From Pleurodeles waltl (taxonomy: Eukaryota; Chordata; Amphibia; Caudata; Salamandridae): DNA of 64,000 nucleotides. Both the position numbers and the translations under genes were made by a program. The stretch spans positions 819,180,817 through 819,244,816 of the forward strand of contig NC_090445.1 of the NCBI RefSeq assembly GCF_031143425.1, written 5' to 3'. Positions 24,158 through 33,971 of the stretch are shown piece after piece. Under the pieces are notes generated by a model. The model did no database searches and was not told the origin of the DNA. It saw only the letters and a list, made by a program, of their open reading frames with translations. Numbering within the stretch: the first letter of the stretch is position 1; every line of letters starts with the position of its first letter.

Positions 24158-25027
24158 TTAGCCATCCGAACTTGCGGTCGCGGCGCCCTCCTGTGATGGA
24201 GTCCTGGGCCCGTGGGTGTCGTCCGTCACACCCGGAATGGGGCTGGTGGGGCCCTCCTGGGCAGCTCGCCTGCTGCCTGACTTCTCCGCCCTGCTTCCCT
24301 TGCCCTCCTTCGCTGAAGCTCTGTGGCCCTTGCCTCCCTTGGATGATGTGGCAGGTGACGGGGCAAGGCTACTGTCCTTGGTGGCAGCCGTCTCAGTCTT
24401 GTCGTCCCGGGCCTTTTTCTTTTTTGTCCTCTTCCCAGGGGGTGGGCTGGCTGTCCCCTTGCTGCTTGCCGATGTTCCTGCCCTAGGATCTGGTGGACTC
24501 CAATAGCCCTGCACTATGGTCACAGTAGATGCAGGGCTGGTGGTGGCTGAGGTGCTTTTTTTACTCTTACCAGATGGAGGGGGTGGGTCAGTGATTGGAA
24601 CGAGCTCAAGGTTGGAAAGGAAAAGGACTTTGGAAGGACAGGGACGGGTAGGTGTAGTGGGTTTGGGAGTGGAGGAAGAGGATGTGGTTGTAGGAGAGTC
24701 AAGTGTGCTGTCTTTGGGTGCATGTGCTTGTGACGGAGGCTGTCGTGAGGTGGATGGCTGTTGGGTGGGTGGCTGCCTGCGTTTGTGTGCTTTGGAAGAG
24801 GGGGTGACAGACACACTGGGAGAGGACACAGGGGACGTGTAAATGGCAGTGGGGGTGGTGACTGCACGTGTGCGGACTGTAATGGAGGGTGTGCTGGTGA
24901 TGGAAGTACTGGCTGATGGTGGTGTGCATGCAGGTGTGAGTGGAGACGTCACAGGGAGGGAGGAGGGAGATGAGGAGGTGGGGGACACAGAGGTGGTAGT
25001 GACTGTTGGCATGTCTGCATCTGGATG
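24158..25027 (-). pseudogene. Harbinger B Myb gene 1: C-terminal part cut off by a stop
   Basis: This open stretch is in the same frame as the last exon of Myb gene 1, directly after its TAA stop (25,028-25,030). It encodes a Thr/Ser/Pro-rich region, then a Lys/Arg-rich tail ('GKRTKKKKARDDKTE', 'KEGKGSRAEKSGSRR') typical of nuclear-localisation or nucleic-acid-binding segments. Copy A encodes the same Thr/Pro region with a CAA codon where copy B has TAA. The ancestral protein therefore ran through, to about 650 residues. It could be translated separately only from the ATG at 25,012, for which no promoter is evident. Confidence 0.65.
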
Positions 25028-26710
25028 TTACTTGGGTGAATGCTTGTGGGATCTGTGGTGCTTATGTCTGGATGAGCTGCCCTTGGGTGTAGAGGTGTGT
25101 GCAGGCTGGTCTGATGGTGTGGATGGGATAGGCAGAGGAACAGGAGACTGGGACTGGGTGGAGGGAGTCAGAAGAGGGAGGCTGGAGACAGGGACAATGG
25201 CTGCCGTCAGTGCTGAGGCCAGAGCGTTGAACGATCGCTGATGGGCAGCCTGACCCGAATGAATGCCCTCCAGGTATGCATTGCTCCGATGCACCTCCCT
25301 TTCTACACCTTGAATGGCATTCAAAAGGGTAGACTGCCCAACAATGAGTGTCCTGAGGAGGTCAATGACTTCCTCACTGAGGGCAGCAGGGGTAACTGGG
25401 GCAGGGCCTGAGGTGCCTGGGGCGAAGGAGATGCCCGCTTTCCTGGGCGAGCGGGCACGGAGCGAAGGCTGAGGGGCTGCTGGGAGGGCGGGGCTGGTGC
25501 GCTGGGTGGCGGCTGTACCTGTTGTGGCGGTGGGCACGGATGTTGCCGCCACCGCTAGGGAGCTCCCTTCCGAGGATGTGTCGGTGTCGCTGACGTCTCC
25601 ACGGGTCCCCGTTGTGGAGCTCCACTCGCCCTCCGTCTCACTGGTGTACTCGGAGTCTGTTGTATGGCCCTCCGGGGCCATGTGAGATGCAGCTCCCTCG
25701 TGCGCCGATGCCACTTCTCCTCCGCCTGATGATGCTAATGCACACATGAACAGGAAGACAAAGAAAATGGGGGGGGGGGAGAAATGAAGACAGGTTGAGT
25801 GCATGCATTGGCAACACCGTTGTCGGAGAGGACAGACACAGAAGCCCCCTGAACTAGGCCGCGCAATGGGGGTACACTACTCAGTTATTGTGACTAGGCC
25901 TACAGGTCTATGGACGACAAATGCACACATGGGTGAGGCCGGACCATGGATAGCTGTACTTGGCACCCTACAGAGGTGGGGGGCGGGGGCACAGGGCCGT
26001 GTCTAACGGAGGGGCCTAGCCGACAGAATGCGCCCTGGCCTGGAGATAGCCACAGCCCTCCTCCCCAACCCAGACACCTTCACTGAACGCAAAGATAGCA
26101 GAATGTGCTGATACTCACCCCCTTGTGTCTGCTGTGATGTCCTCACACGCCCATCCAAATCGGGGTAGGCCACCGCCAGGATCCGGGACATCAGGGGGGT
26201 CAATTGGCGGCTGGCACCCCTCCTACGTTGGGAGGCCATCCCCAGCAGAGACTCGGCGGTCTTTCTGGTCCCGCGGCGGATGTCCTCCCACCTCTTTCGG
26301 CAGTGGGTGCCCCGTCTGTTGTGGACCCCCAGGGCCCGGACGTCCTTGGCGATGGCACGCCAAATGTCGATCTTCTGATGGGCGCTGACCTATGTGACAT
26401 GTACAGGGTGGTAAAGGAAATCGCATCAGTTTTCAGCCTGGTCAATGTGAGTGGCCCCCCCCCCCCAACCTTGCCATGTGGCACATGCTCTCACCTTTCG
26501 TGCGTTGCACTCCTCATTCGCTCCCCTCCCCACCATCTTACATACACCCCACTCAACACAGGCATAGCCCATTCAACGTGCACCCTGTGTACTAACCTGT
26601 TGGTCTGGAGGACCGTAGAGTAGCGCATACTGGGGGAGGACCCCATCAACAAGTTTCTCCAATTCTTCGGAAGTGAAGGCAGGGGCCCTTTCCCCAGTCG
26701 CAGCAGCCAT
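25028..26710 (-). CDS. Harbinger B Myb/SANT-like DNA-binding protein, gene 1
   Basis: Three exons on the minus strand: 26,710-26,597, 26,389-26,119 and 25,734-25,028. Donors and acceptors are GT-AG, including a GTGAGT donor after exon 2. The lengths 114+271+707 make 1,092 nt, or 363 residues plus stop. A Myb/SANT-type domain covers about residues 10-95 ('FTSEELEKLVDG', 'DIWRAIAKDV', 'RKRWEDIRRGTRK'). An acidic Ser/Thr-rich region follows. A predicted helix at about 247-290 ('EEVIDLLRTLIVGQSTLLNA') could mediate oligomerisation. The last residues are His/Lys-rich. Harbinger systems use a Myb-like partner for subterminal DNA binding and nuclear import of the transposase; that role is inferred here. 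The gene lies inside the transposase intron, on the other strand. The TAA end is a mutated CAA (see the 24,158 entry). Confidence 0.8.
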
Positions 26711-27173
26711 TGTATCTCCCAGACCGAGGTCACAGCAGCACTTGCAGTATAGGTCCTCTCCTGTGGATGATCAGGTCTCGAGTGATTAATCAGATAGAAA
26801 ATGGCGGTCACGCCCGCGGCGGTGCGTACCGCGGGGGTGCGTACTGCGACCGCCGGCGCACATCGTCATTGGCTCCTGAGACCCATAGGGTTCAATGTTA
26901 ACCAATGCTGCTTTGCGCCACGGTCTTCGACCGCCTACCGCCACGGTGTGCCACGCCAGCGCAGTGACCTCACATCCCACTGTCACACTTCACAGGTCAG
27001 GCAGCCGCCATTTCAAGGGCCCACATGGCATGATTTCCACTGCATCACACAGGCCTAGGCCTTGTATTGCCACTCATACAAGCCGTTCAATGCATAGCGA
27101 TTCGTGTACTGTGCAAGCTGTGTGAACGAACCTGTGGGTTGCTTGACTCTGTGCTCCATGTTGTCCTTCCTAG

Positions 27174-28207
27174 GCACCGTCCGCTGGGACTTGCGAGGAG
27201 AAGGATGAATCCTCCCGTGTACCGACCGCTGGTGGACCTGTCGACAATGGAAGAACGACATATCATACTTACATACAGGCTTGACAGAGCAACTATACAT
27301 GAACTATGTGCCCAGCTGGAGCCAGACCTGATGTCCCCCATCCGCCAACCCACAGGGATTCCCCCTCTGGTGCAGGTTCTGTCAGTACTCCATTTTTTGG
27401 CAAGCGGGTCTTTTCAGACAACAGTGGCCATATCATCTGGGATGTCTCAGCCTATGTTTTCTAAGGTTTTGTCCAGAGTGTTGTCTGCCCTGATGAAATA
27501 CATGCGGAGCTACATTATTTTCCCTGAGGTGGGCGAATTGGCTACAGTGAAGGGTGATTTCTATGCCCTTGGACATATCCCCAACATCATTGGTGCCATT
27601 GATGGGACCCATGTGGCTTTGGTTCCCCCCAAAGAAAGTGAGCAGGTGTACAGAAACAGAAAAAGTTATCATTCGATGAATGTCCAGGTGGTCTGTTTGG
27701 CTGACCAGTACATCTCCCATGTAAATGCCAAGTTCCCTGGGTCAGTGCATGACGCGTATGTCATGCGAAATAGCAGCATCCCTTATGTGATGGAACAGCT
27801 ACAGAGACACTGTGTGTGGCTAATTGGTGACTGGTTACCCCAACCTGTCGTGGCTACTGACCCCAGTGAGGAATCCCCGGACCAGGGCAGAGGAACGGTA
27901 CAATGAGGCCCATGGGCGAACTAGGAGGATCATAGAAAGGACCTTCGGGGTCCTGAAGGCCAGGTTTAGGTGCCTGCATATGACAGGGGGATCCCTCGTG
28001 TACTCACCAAAGAAGGTGTGCCAGATCATCGTGGCCTGCTGTATGCTTCACAATCTTGCATTGCGACGCCAGGTGCCTTTCCTGCAGGAGGATGGTCCAG
28101 ATGGTGGTGTTGAAGCAGCTGTGGAGCCTGTGGCGAGTGAAGAGGAGGAAGACGACGGGGACGACACGGACAACAGGGATACAGTCATACAACAATATTT
28201 TCAGTAG
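27174..28207 (+). pseudogene. Harbinger B transposase main exon (one 2-nt deletion)
   Basis: HARBI1/DDE_4-family transposase, which would cut and paste the element. It begins after acceptor 'ccttcctag' and reads 'MNPPVYRPLVDLSTMEERHI'. The catalytic residues are visible: Asp in 'GAIDGTHVAL' (27,601), Asp in 'PGSVHDAYVM' (27,751) and Glu in 'IIERTFGVLK' (27,935). With exon 1 they fall near residues 171, 221 and 283. The tail is acidic and ends 'DTVIQQYFQ'. After 27,832 the frame shifts: copy A has GAC-TCT-GGC where copy B has GAC-T-GGT, so two bases are missing. Exon 1 (83 nt) + 1,034 nt + 2 = 1,119 nt, which is 372 codons plus stop and supports this reading. This copy should not make full-length enzyme. 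Confidence 0.9.
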
Positions 28208-28712
28208 CACACAGGTAAGAATCAGCCACCCCATTTTACATTTACTTAAGGCCTCATGCGTCTCCACTGTCTGTGTTTCTCCCCAGTTCCTGTTAACTGA
28301 TTTGTGACTTTCCCTTCCCTTTTCAGAGCTGTATGACCCACTGCCTGACTTCAGCTTTGTTTGCCCATGGACTAAAGCTTATTGAAATTGGTATGTTGTC
28401 ATCACAAAGTAACTGGACATTATTGCACTGTTATGTGTAATACATTTGTTAAGAATACAAGCAGACTCCTGTTTTTTTAAGTGGAATAAGTGATTTATTT
28501 TAAGTGCTACATATAGGTACATGATTGGGAAACGGTGATGGGTGGGGGTGGAGTAATGTCCATGGCAGAGTCCAGTTCTCATTCGCACAGGTGCATTGTC
28601 CATATGCCTGGGGAAGGATGGAGCAGGGGCAGTTCAAGGTTGGACAGGGTGACAATGTGGGACAGTGGGATGACATCAGGGGGTATCTTAGGCTGGCGGG
28701 GGTCTTGCAATC
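28208..28712. other. intergenic spacer between converging Harbinger B genes
   Basis: This is the space between the transposase stop (+) and the Myb gene 2 stop (-). I see no further gene. Convergent polyadenylation would be expected here, but I did not find a clear AATAAA for either gene. Confidence 0.4.
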
Positions 28713-30216
28713 CTACTCTGTCTTCTTGTGAGATCTCAGGTTCTGCTTGCGGGGTGGTTCTTCTTCTGCAGGAGGTGGGGTTCTGGTGGCCTGTCGTTGT
28801 GTGGGGGCCTCCTGTCCACTAGCGCCGGCGGAGGTGGTAGGCTGTTCCTGGCCTGGGCTAGTGACAGGGGCCCTTTGGGGTGCCACATGGTCCCGCAATG
28901 TGGTGACGATCTGGGTAAGGGCCACGATGATGGTCCCCATTGCGGAACCGATGTTCCTCAGTTCCTCCCTGAACCCCATGTACCGTTCCTCCTGCAGTTC
29001 CTGGATCTCCTGGAACCGGGCCAGTACCGTCGCCATCGTGTCCTGGGAGCGGTGGTATGCTCCCATGATGGAGGATAGGGCCTCTTGGAGAGTCGGTTCC
29101 CCGGGCCTGTCCCCCCCCTGTCGCACAGCAGCCCTCCCAGTTCCCCTGTGTTCCTGGGCCTCTGTCCCCTGGACGGTGTGCCCACTACCACTGCCCCCAG
29201 GTCCCTGTTGTTGTTGGGGTGGTGGGTCAACCTGGGTGCCCTGTAGTGGTGGACACACCGCTGATTTACGTGTCCTGGAGACAGAGGCATGGGCACACTG
29301 GGTGGGAGCTGTGCTGGTGTTCCCAGAGGGGGTTGGGTCTGGTGTAGCCTGTGGCTGTCTGTGGGGAACCGACTGTCCAGAGGTCCCCGATGGGCCGGGC
29401 TGGTCATCTGGCTCCAGGGAGACAGAACTGCTGTCATCGCTAGGGGCCTCTTCTGGGGGTGGGATGGACATCTCTGGACCCTCCGTGGCGGTGTGGTGGC
29501 ATTCGGGTCCTGCACGGGTATAAAGGTATGGTTATTGCTTCTGTGTGTGGCATTTCGTGTGATGGGTGGGTGTCCGTGTACCCATGTGCAGGCATTTCCT
29601 TGTGGGGGCTTTTGTGAGGGTGGCTTGTGGGGGTGATGTGTGTGTGCAGTGGGCATGCTTTGGTGATGGGTGTCCATGCTTTGTGGTCGCATGCAGGGCT
29701 TGGTGTTGGGATGGGTGGGTTGTGATGGTGAGCCTTTTGCTAGGTGTTGGTGTGATGGGGGAGGGGGTGAGGCTGGGGGTATGATTTGGCATGCAGGTGG
29801 GGTGGGGGTGGGAAGCAGTAGTGAAGATTTGCCTTACCAGAGTCCATTCCTCCGCCTACTCCTGCGAGGCCCTCAGGATGCAGGATGTGCAAGACTTCCT
29901 CCTCCCACGCGGTAAATTCTGGGGGAGTAGGTGGCGGTCCGCCGCCAGTCTTCTGCACCGCAATGTTGTGCCTTGATACCATGGAACGCACCTTCCCCCG
30001 TAGGTCGTTCCATCTCTTCCTGATGTCCTCCCGATTGCGTGGATGCTGTCCCACTGCGTTAACCCTGTCCACTATCCTTTGCCATAGCTCCATCTTCCTG
30101 GCAATTGTGGTGTGCTGCACCTGTGCCCCGAAGAGCTGGGGCTCTACACGGACTATTTCCTCCACCATGACCCTGAGTTCGGCGTCACTGAACCTGGGGT
30201 GTCTTTGGGGTGCCAT
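28713..30216 (-). CDS. Harbinger B Myb/SANT-like DNA-binding protein, gene 2 (intact)
   Basis: Two exons on the minus strand, 30,216-29,838 and 29,509-28,713. The donor is GTAAGG and the acceptor 'cccgtgcag'. 379+797 = 1,176 nt gives 391 residues plus stop. An N-terminal Myb/SANT-type domain covers about residues 8-85 ('FSDAELRVMVEEIVRVEPQL', 'KMELWQRIVDRV', 'REDIRKRWNDLRGK'), similar to NAIF1-type Harbinger partners. The middle is Pro/Gln/Gly-rich. A long helical, probably coiled-coil segment lies at about 267-335 ('QEIQELQEERYMGFREEL'). The C-terminus 'PPRKQNLRSHKKTE' could be a nuclear signal. It differs clearly from gene 1, so the element carries two distinct Myb-like partners. Probable role: DNA binding at the ends and transposase recruitment. 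Confidence 0.85.
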
Positions 30217-30950
30217 GGGGTGGTGTGGTTGAGGTGTGGGGTGGCGTTTGTGGTGATGAGTGTGGTGCGTGTGGTGGTGTGTGGTGTTTGGTGCGTGGAT
30301 TCTGTGTGGGTGATGGTGTTGTGTGCCTCTGTGTTGTGGGATTGTCTATTCTGTGCTCTCTCTCTAGCCTTCGTCAATGATTTCGGGTCGTAGGGGCTTG
30401 TGAGTGATGTGGGTGTGTGTTTTATATTGTGTTGGGTGTGTGGGAGTGGTGTTAGTATGTGTATCAGGTGTGTGTATTTCAAACTGACCAATGTGGCTGA
30501 GTTTTCTATGTGCGTGTGTATTTTGAGCGCGGCGGTGTGTACCGCCAATGGAATACCGCGTTTGAAAGACCGCCGCATGGATTTGTGGGTCGGAATGGTA
30601 TGGGCGTATTTCTGTTGGCGTGACGGTGGAGGTTTGGTCATCGCCATTTTTTCGCTGACCTTTGGTGTGGCGGACTTTTGTGGATGTCGGGTTTTTGGCG
30701 GTTTGCCAGTTGCGGGTCAGAATGACCGTGGCGGTTTACCGCGGCCGCGGCGGTGTTATGGCGGTCTTCTGACCGGCGGTAAGCGCCTTTTACCGCCGAG
30801 GTCAGAATGACCCCCATAGTATGCTAAAGAGGGGCATTAGAACATTTGGACAGTGGTGTAGTTGGTGGTTTGTTAATTAGGGTGGGTTAAGGAGGCGAGG
30901 GAGCATGCCGGACATGACAATTGCATGACATGGTTTTTGTGGGAACTTAC

Positions 30951-31326
30951 CAGACTCCACTCCCCCAGGTATTCCTATCAGGCCCTCAGAATGCAGTATG
31001 TCCAAGACCTTCTCCTCCCAAGATGTGAAAGTAGGGGTAGGAGGTGGGGGCCCACCTCCAGCCTTGAGTACCGCAGGCTGGTGCCTGGATGCCATGGAAC
31101 TACCTTCCCTGGAGGTTGTTCCACCTCTTCCTGATGTCCTCCCTTCTGAATGGATAGGTGCTTACAGAATTGACCCTGTGGACTATTCTTTGCCACAACT
31201 CCATTTTCCTGGAAATTGACGTTTGCTGGACCTGTGCTCCGAACAGGTGTGGCTCTACCCTGACAATTTCGTCCACCTTGACCCTCAACTCATCATCCTT
31301 GAAATGTAGGTGTGTTGTGGGGACAT
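30951..31326 (-). pseudogene. Harbinger A Myb/SANT-like gene 2, exon 1
   Basis: Homologous to exon 1 of copy B gene 2. The ATG at 31,326 is kept but a 1-nt deletion follows within the first 16 codons. The main domain reads 'ELRVKVDEIVRVEPHLFGAQ', 'RKMELWQRIVHRVNSV' and 'REDIRKRWNNLQGR'. A second frameshift follows the 'LQGR' motif, after which another frame gives 'GGGPPPPTPTFTSWEEKVLD'. The donor GTAAGT is intact (30,950 downward). Exon 2 lies at 20,951-20,267, beyond the copy B insertion. Confidence 0.75.
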
Positions 31327-31976
31327 GGTAGTGGTGGTGAAGACGGTGTGGTAGTGTTAAAAGAAAAAGGCTGGATAAAAAGATAAATGGTGAGGTATAG
31401 GTGCTGTGATTTGAGTGGGTGACAGTTGTAGTGGATTGTGTGTGGTAGTAAAATGTGTGTTGTGTATGCTATGCAAATGTGTGTGTAGTGAAATGTAAAG
31501 GGGTGCCTATTCATGCTTTTTGTATGCTTCAAAAATGTTGGTTGTCTGTGGCTGTGTGTGGCGTTCTGTTTGCAAATGATCGTGGGTTGTGTAGGAGTGT
31601 GTTTTATAGTGCAATGTGTAGGTGTGTCGGGTGTTTGGATGTGTGTCAGGTGTGGGGTATTCAAACTATCCAATGTGGTGGTGTGTTCAGTGTGATGTGA
31701 GTTGAGACCACTGTGGCTTGCACCGCCAATGGTATTCTGCCATGAAAGAACTGCTGGCATGATTTGTGGATTGTAATATGATGGGAGGATTTTTGTCGGG
31801 CTGGCGGTGCTGGTGGTGGAACTGCCTTGTTTCTGTCCTCCAGTGTCCAGGCGGTTATGGAAATGTGGCTGTTTTTTGGCGGACTTCACAGTGTGACTCC
31901 TAATACGGCAGTCAGAATAACACCAACATCGCAGCGGTCTTACCGTCAGACCGCCAAAGTCATAATCAGGCCCTAA

Positions 31977-32885
31977 ATCCTAAAAGAAAAAGAACTATTA
32001 AATAAACTATGTACTGAGATCATTTGAGGAATATAATAAGATCAGCAATCTTTTGCCTTGGTAAACTAAAACAAGAGAGATTTTGAATTAAGTGACTCAG
32101 ACTATAGATGCTGAGAGAATATTATTAATTCCAAAACTAGAAACCATTTATTTATCTTTCTATGAACAGTTATGTCAGGATAATGTAACCCCTGCTTTAA
32201 CAAGAATTAAAATACTGTTAAAATAAGTTTGCTTAGACAAAAAAGAAACCACAGAACAAGAATTACTATCCCAGCCATTTACAAATGAGAAAGTGATAAC
32301 TGTTATTAAATTGCTTCTGTCAGGCAAGGTCCCAGGCAATGATGGGCTGCTCAATTAGTGTTATAAAGATTTTAGAATCCATTTGAAAAGTAAGTATCTA
32401 ATCAGTTTAATAAGATGACTAGTTAAAATGTATTCCCGTCTTTAAAAATAAATAAATATATGATTCTTTTTTTCTAAGCCTGGAAACCCCCTTCAAATCT
32501 GGGTTCCTATATACCTTCATGCTGGCTAATTAAAGACAAAAACATATGTATGAAATTAATAGCACTGAGGCTAGTTGGTGTGATGAATGGCCTTACTTAA
32601 CCAAATCAAACTGGTTTAATTCTTGGGGGTCCTCAATCTGCCAAAATGTGTTATATGTGGGAGGCCACTGAATATGCTGAAAAATAACTTTCTTATTCTT
32701 TTTTTAAACACCAAAAGTTTTGATTTTGTAAATTGGACATTTTTATTTGTGGTCCTGGAGGAGATGTGATTCCTAGCTCGTCCCATAAAAGTAGTAACAC
32801 TATACTGACACTACTGCAGATTTAGTAATACAAGGAAATAATGTGGGCTGTTTTTTGACTAGCAAAGGGACTCAATAAGGATCAC
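31977..32885 (+). pseudogene. LINE (L1-like) copy A, part 2: start of reverse transcriptase
   Basis: The LINE frame resumes right after the TAA target duplication of Harbinger A. 'FTNEKVITVIKLLLSGKVPG' then 'NDGLLN.CYKDF' near 32,280-32,370 is the L1 'GKAPGPDG...FYK' region. Further on come the equivalent of 'QTGFIxGRSxxxN' (32,605-32,640) and a motif-A-like 'LNTKSFDFVNWTFLFVVLEE' (32,705-32,765), where the usual 'FDxVxW' is recognisable. 'KGTQ.GS' near 32,865 matches the start of motif B, and there the second insertion begins. Many stops. Confidence 0.6.
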
Positions 32886-33350
32886 TTCAGGTAACTGAAC
32901 CTTTATCAGTGTTATTTACTGTTTCTGTGCCTTGGACAAGGTGACCTCGTTCAACGCTACAGTTCCCGTGTGCCTTGGACGAGGTCACCTCGTCCAAAGC
33001 ACGGATACTTGGGGGAGCGCTAGCGCGCCCCCCCTTTGCACCCCCCTCAACCCCCAAGGCGGGGATGGAAGGGGAAGACCTTCCCCTTCCACCCCCCATG
33101 TGACGTCAGCGTGCCAGCGGGCGCTGATTTCTCACAGAGGCCTCCTCCATCGCGCTGGAAGCAGAGCAATGCTCAGCATTTCCCTTTCAATCACTGGGGG
33201 AGGCCCGGAGGGGCTTCAAAGGGAAGGAAATGTATTTCCTTCCCTTTGAAGTCTCTCCCAGGGTTTCAAAAGCCGGATTGCTTGCAATCCGGCTTTTGAA
33301 ACCCCACTAGACACCAGGGATTTTTTTTTTTCCCAGAAAGTGACAAAAGG

Positions 33351-33925
33351 GAGCGACCCCTTGGGCAAGGGTTGCTCCCGGGGGGCATTTTTTTGGGAAG
33401 GCCTTTTCTGCTTATTAGGCCGATCTGGCCCCGGGGGGGGCAGAAACCTCTAGGCACCAGGGATCTTTTTTTTTTTTTTTCTTTTTGTTATGTTTTTTTT
33501 TTGTTTTTAGGTGGGGAGCGACCCCTTAGGCAAGGGTCGCTCCCCTAGGGGGCAAATTATATTTAGGCCATTTCTGCCCCCCTTGGGGGTAGATTGGCCT
33601 ATTTTGATGAGGACAATCTGCCCCCCTTGGGCACAGAAACCAATAGACACCCGGGAGTTTTTTTTCTTTACGTGAATTTTTTTGTGGTTCTTTTTTTTGT
33701 TTGTTTGTTTTTTAAGAGGTGGGGAGCGACCCATCAGGCAAGGGTCGCTCCCCTGGGGGCAAATTGTATTTAGATCATTTCTGCCCCCCTTGGGGGCAGA
33801 TTGGCCGATTTTAGGTCAATCTGCCCCCAAGGGGGCAGAAACCACTAGGCACCGGGGATTTTTTTTTGGGCGCCAATGTCACGCAGGGGGAGCGACCCCG
33901 TAGGCAAGGGTCGCTCCCGGGAAGG
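33351..33925. repeat. four G/C-rich hairpin repeats with poly-T spacers
   Basis: 'GAGCGACCC' followed by its inverted partner 'GGGTCGCTC' recurs at 33,351, 33,516, 33,724 and 33,890. Each forms a stem of about 9-11 bp with a short 'nntnggcaa' loop. Between them are 'gggggcagaaacc(a/t)ctaggcaccagggat' blocks and T-runs of 8-17. Spacing is 165, 208 and 166 bp, so this is a decayed tandem array. Confidence 0.75.
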
Positions 33926-33971
33926 GGTTGGGAGGGCAACTTTATTTTAGGTCATTTCTGCCCCCCTGGGG

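Larger units (their letters stand above)
21683..30815. mobile_element. PIF/Harbinger DNA transposon, copy B (younger, inside copy A)
   Basis: The left end is GGGGGTCATTCTGACCCTGG. The reverse complement of the right end is GGGGGTCATTCTGACCTCGG. The trinucleotide ATA flanks both sides (21,680-21,682 and 30,816-30,818) as the probable target duplication. Length is 9,133 bp. Gene order: transposase exon 1 (+), three tandem-repeat arrays, Myb gene 1 (-), transposase main exon (+), Myb gene 2 (-). It sits in the intron of Myb gene 2 of copy A. The ends are G/C-rich and full of 'ggcggt' words. It is much better preserved than copy A but carries a 2-nt deletion in the transposase and a stop in Myb gene 1. 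Confidence 0.9.
11569..31973. mobile_element. PIF/Harbinger DNA transposon, copy A (older, interrupted by copy B)
   Basis: The left end is GGGTCTCATTACAAGTTTGG. The reverse complement of the right end is GGGCCTGATTATGACTTTGG. A TAA target duplication lies on both sides (11,566-11,568 and 31,974-31,976), which fits Harbinger's TWA preference. It inserted into LINE copy A. Removing copy B (21,683-30,815 plus one ATA) leaves about 11.3 kb. Gene order: transposase exon 1 (+), Myb gene 1 (-), transposase main exon (+), Myb gene 2 (-). Copy B split gene 2 inside its intron. All genes are decayed. The interior also holds a tRNA-type SINE at 19.6-19.8 kb. Confidence 0.85.

Noticed and set aside
23567..24196. 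Long open frames in plus direction over the 30-bp array (about 210 and 166 codons)
   Set aside because: They are periodic products of an exact 30-bp repeat, open in more than one frame, with no codon constraint or start context.
28747..29523. 258-codon plus-strand frame opposite Myb gene 2
   Set aside because: Antisense shadow of a well-supported spliced gene; composition is that of complementary Pro/Gly-rich codons.
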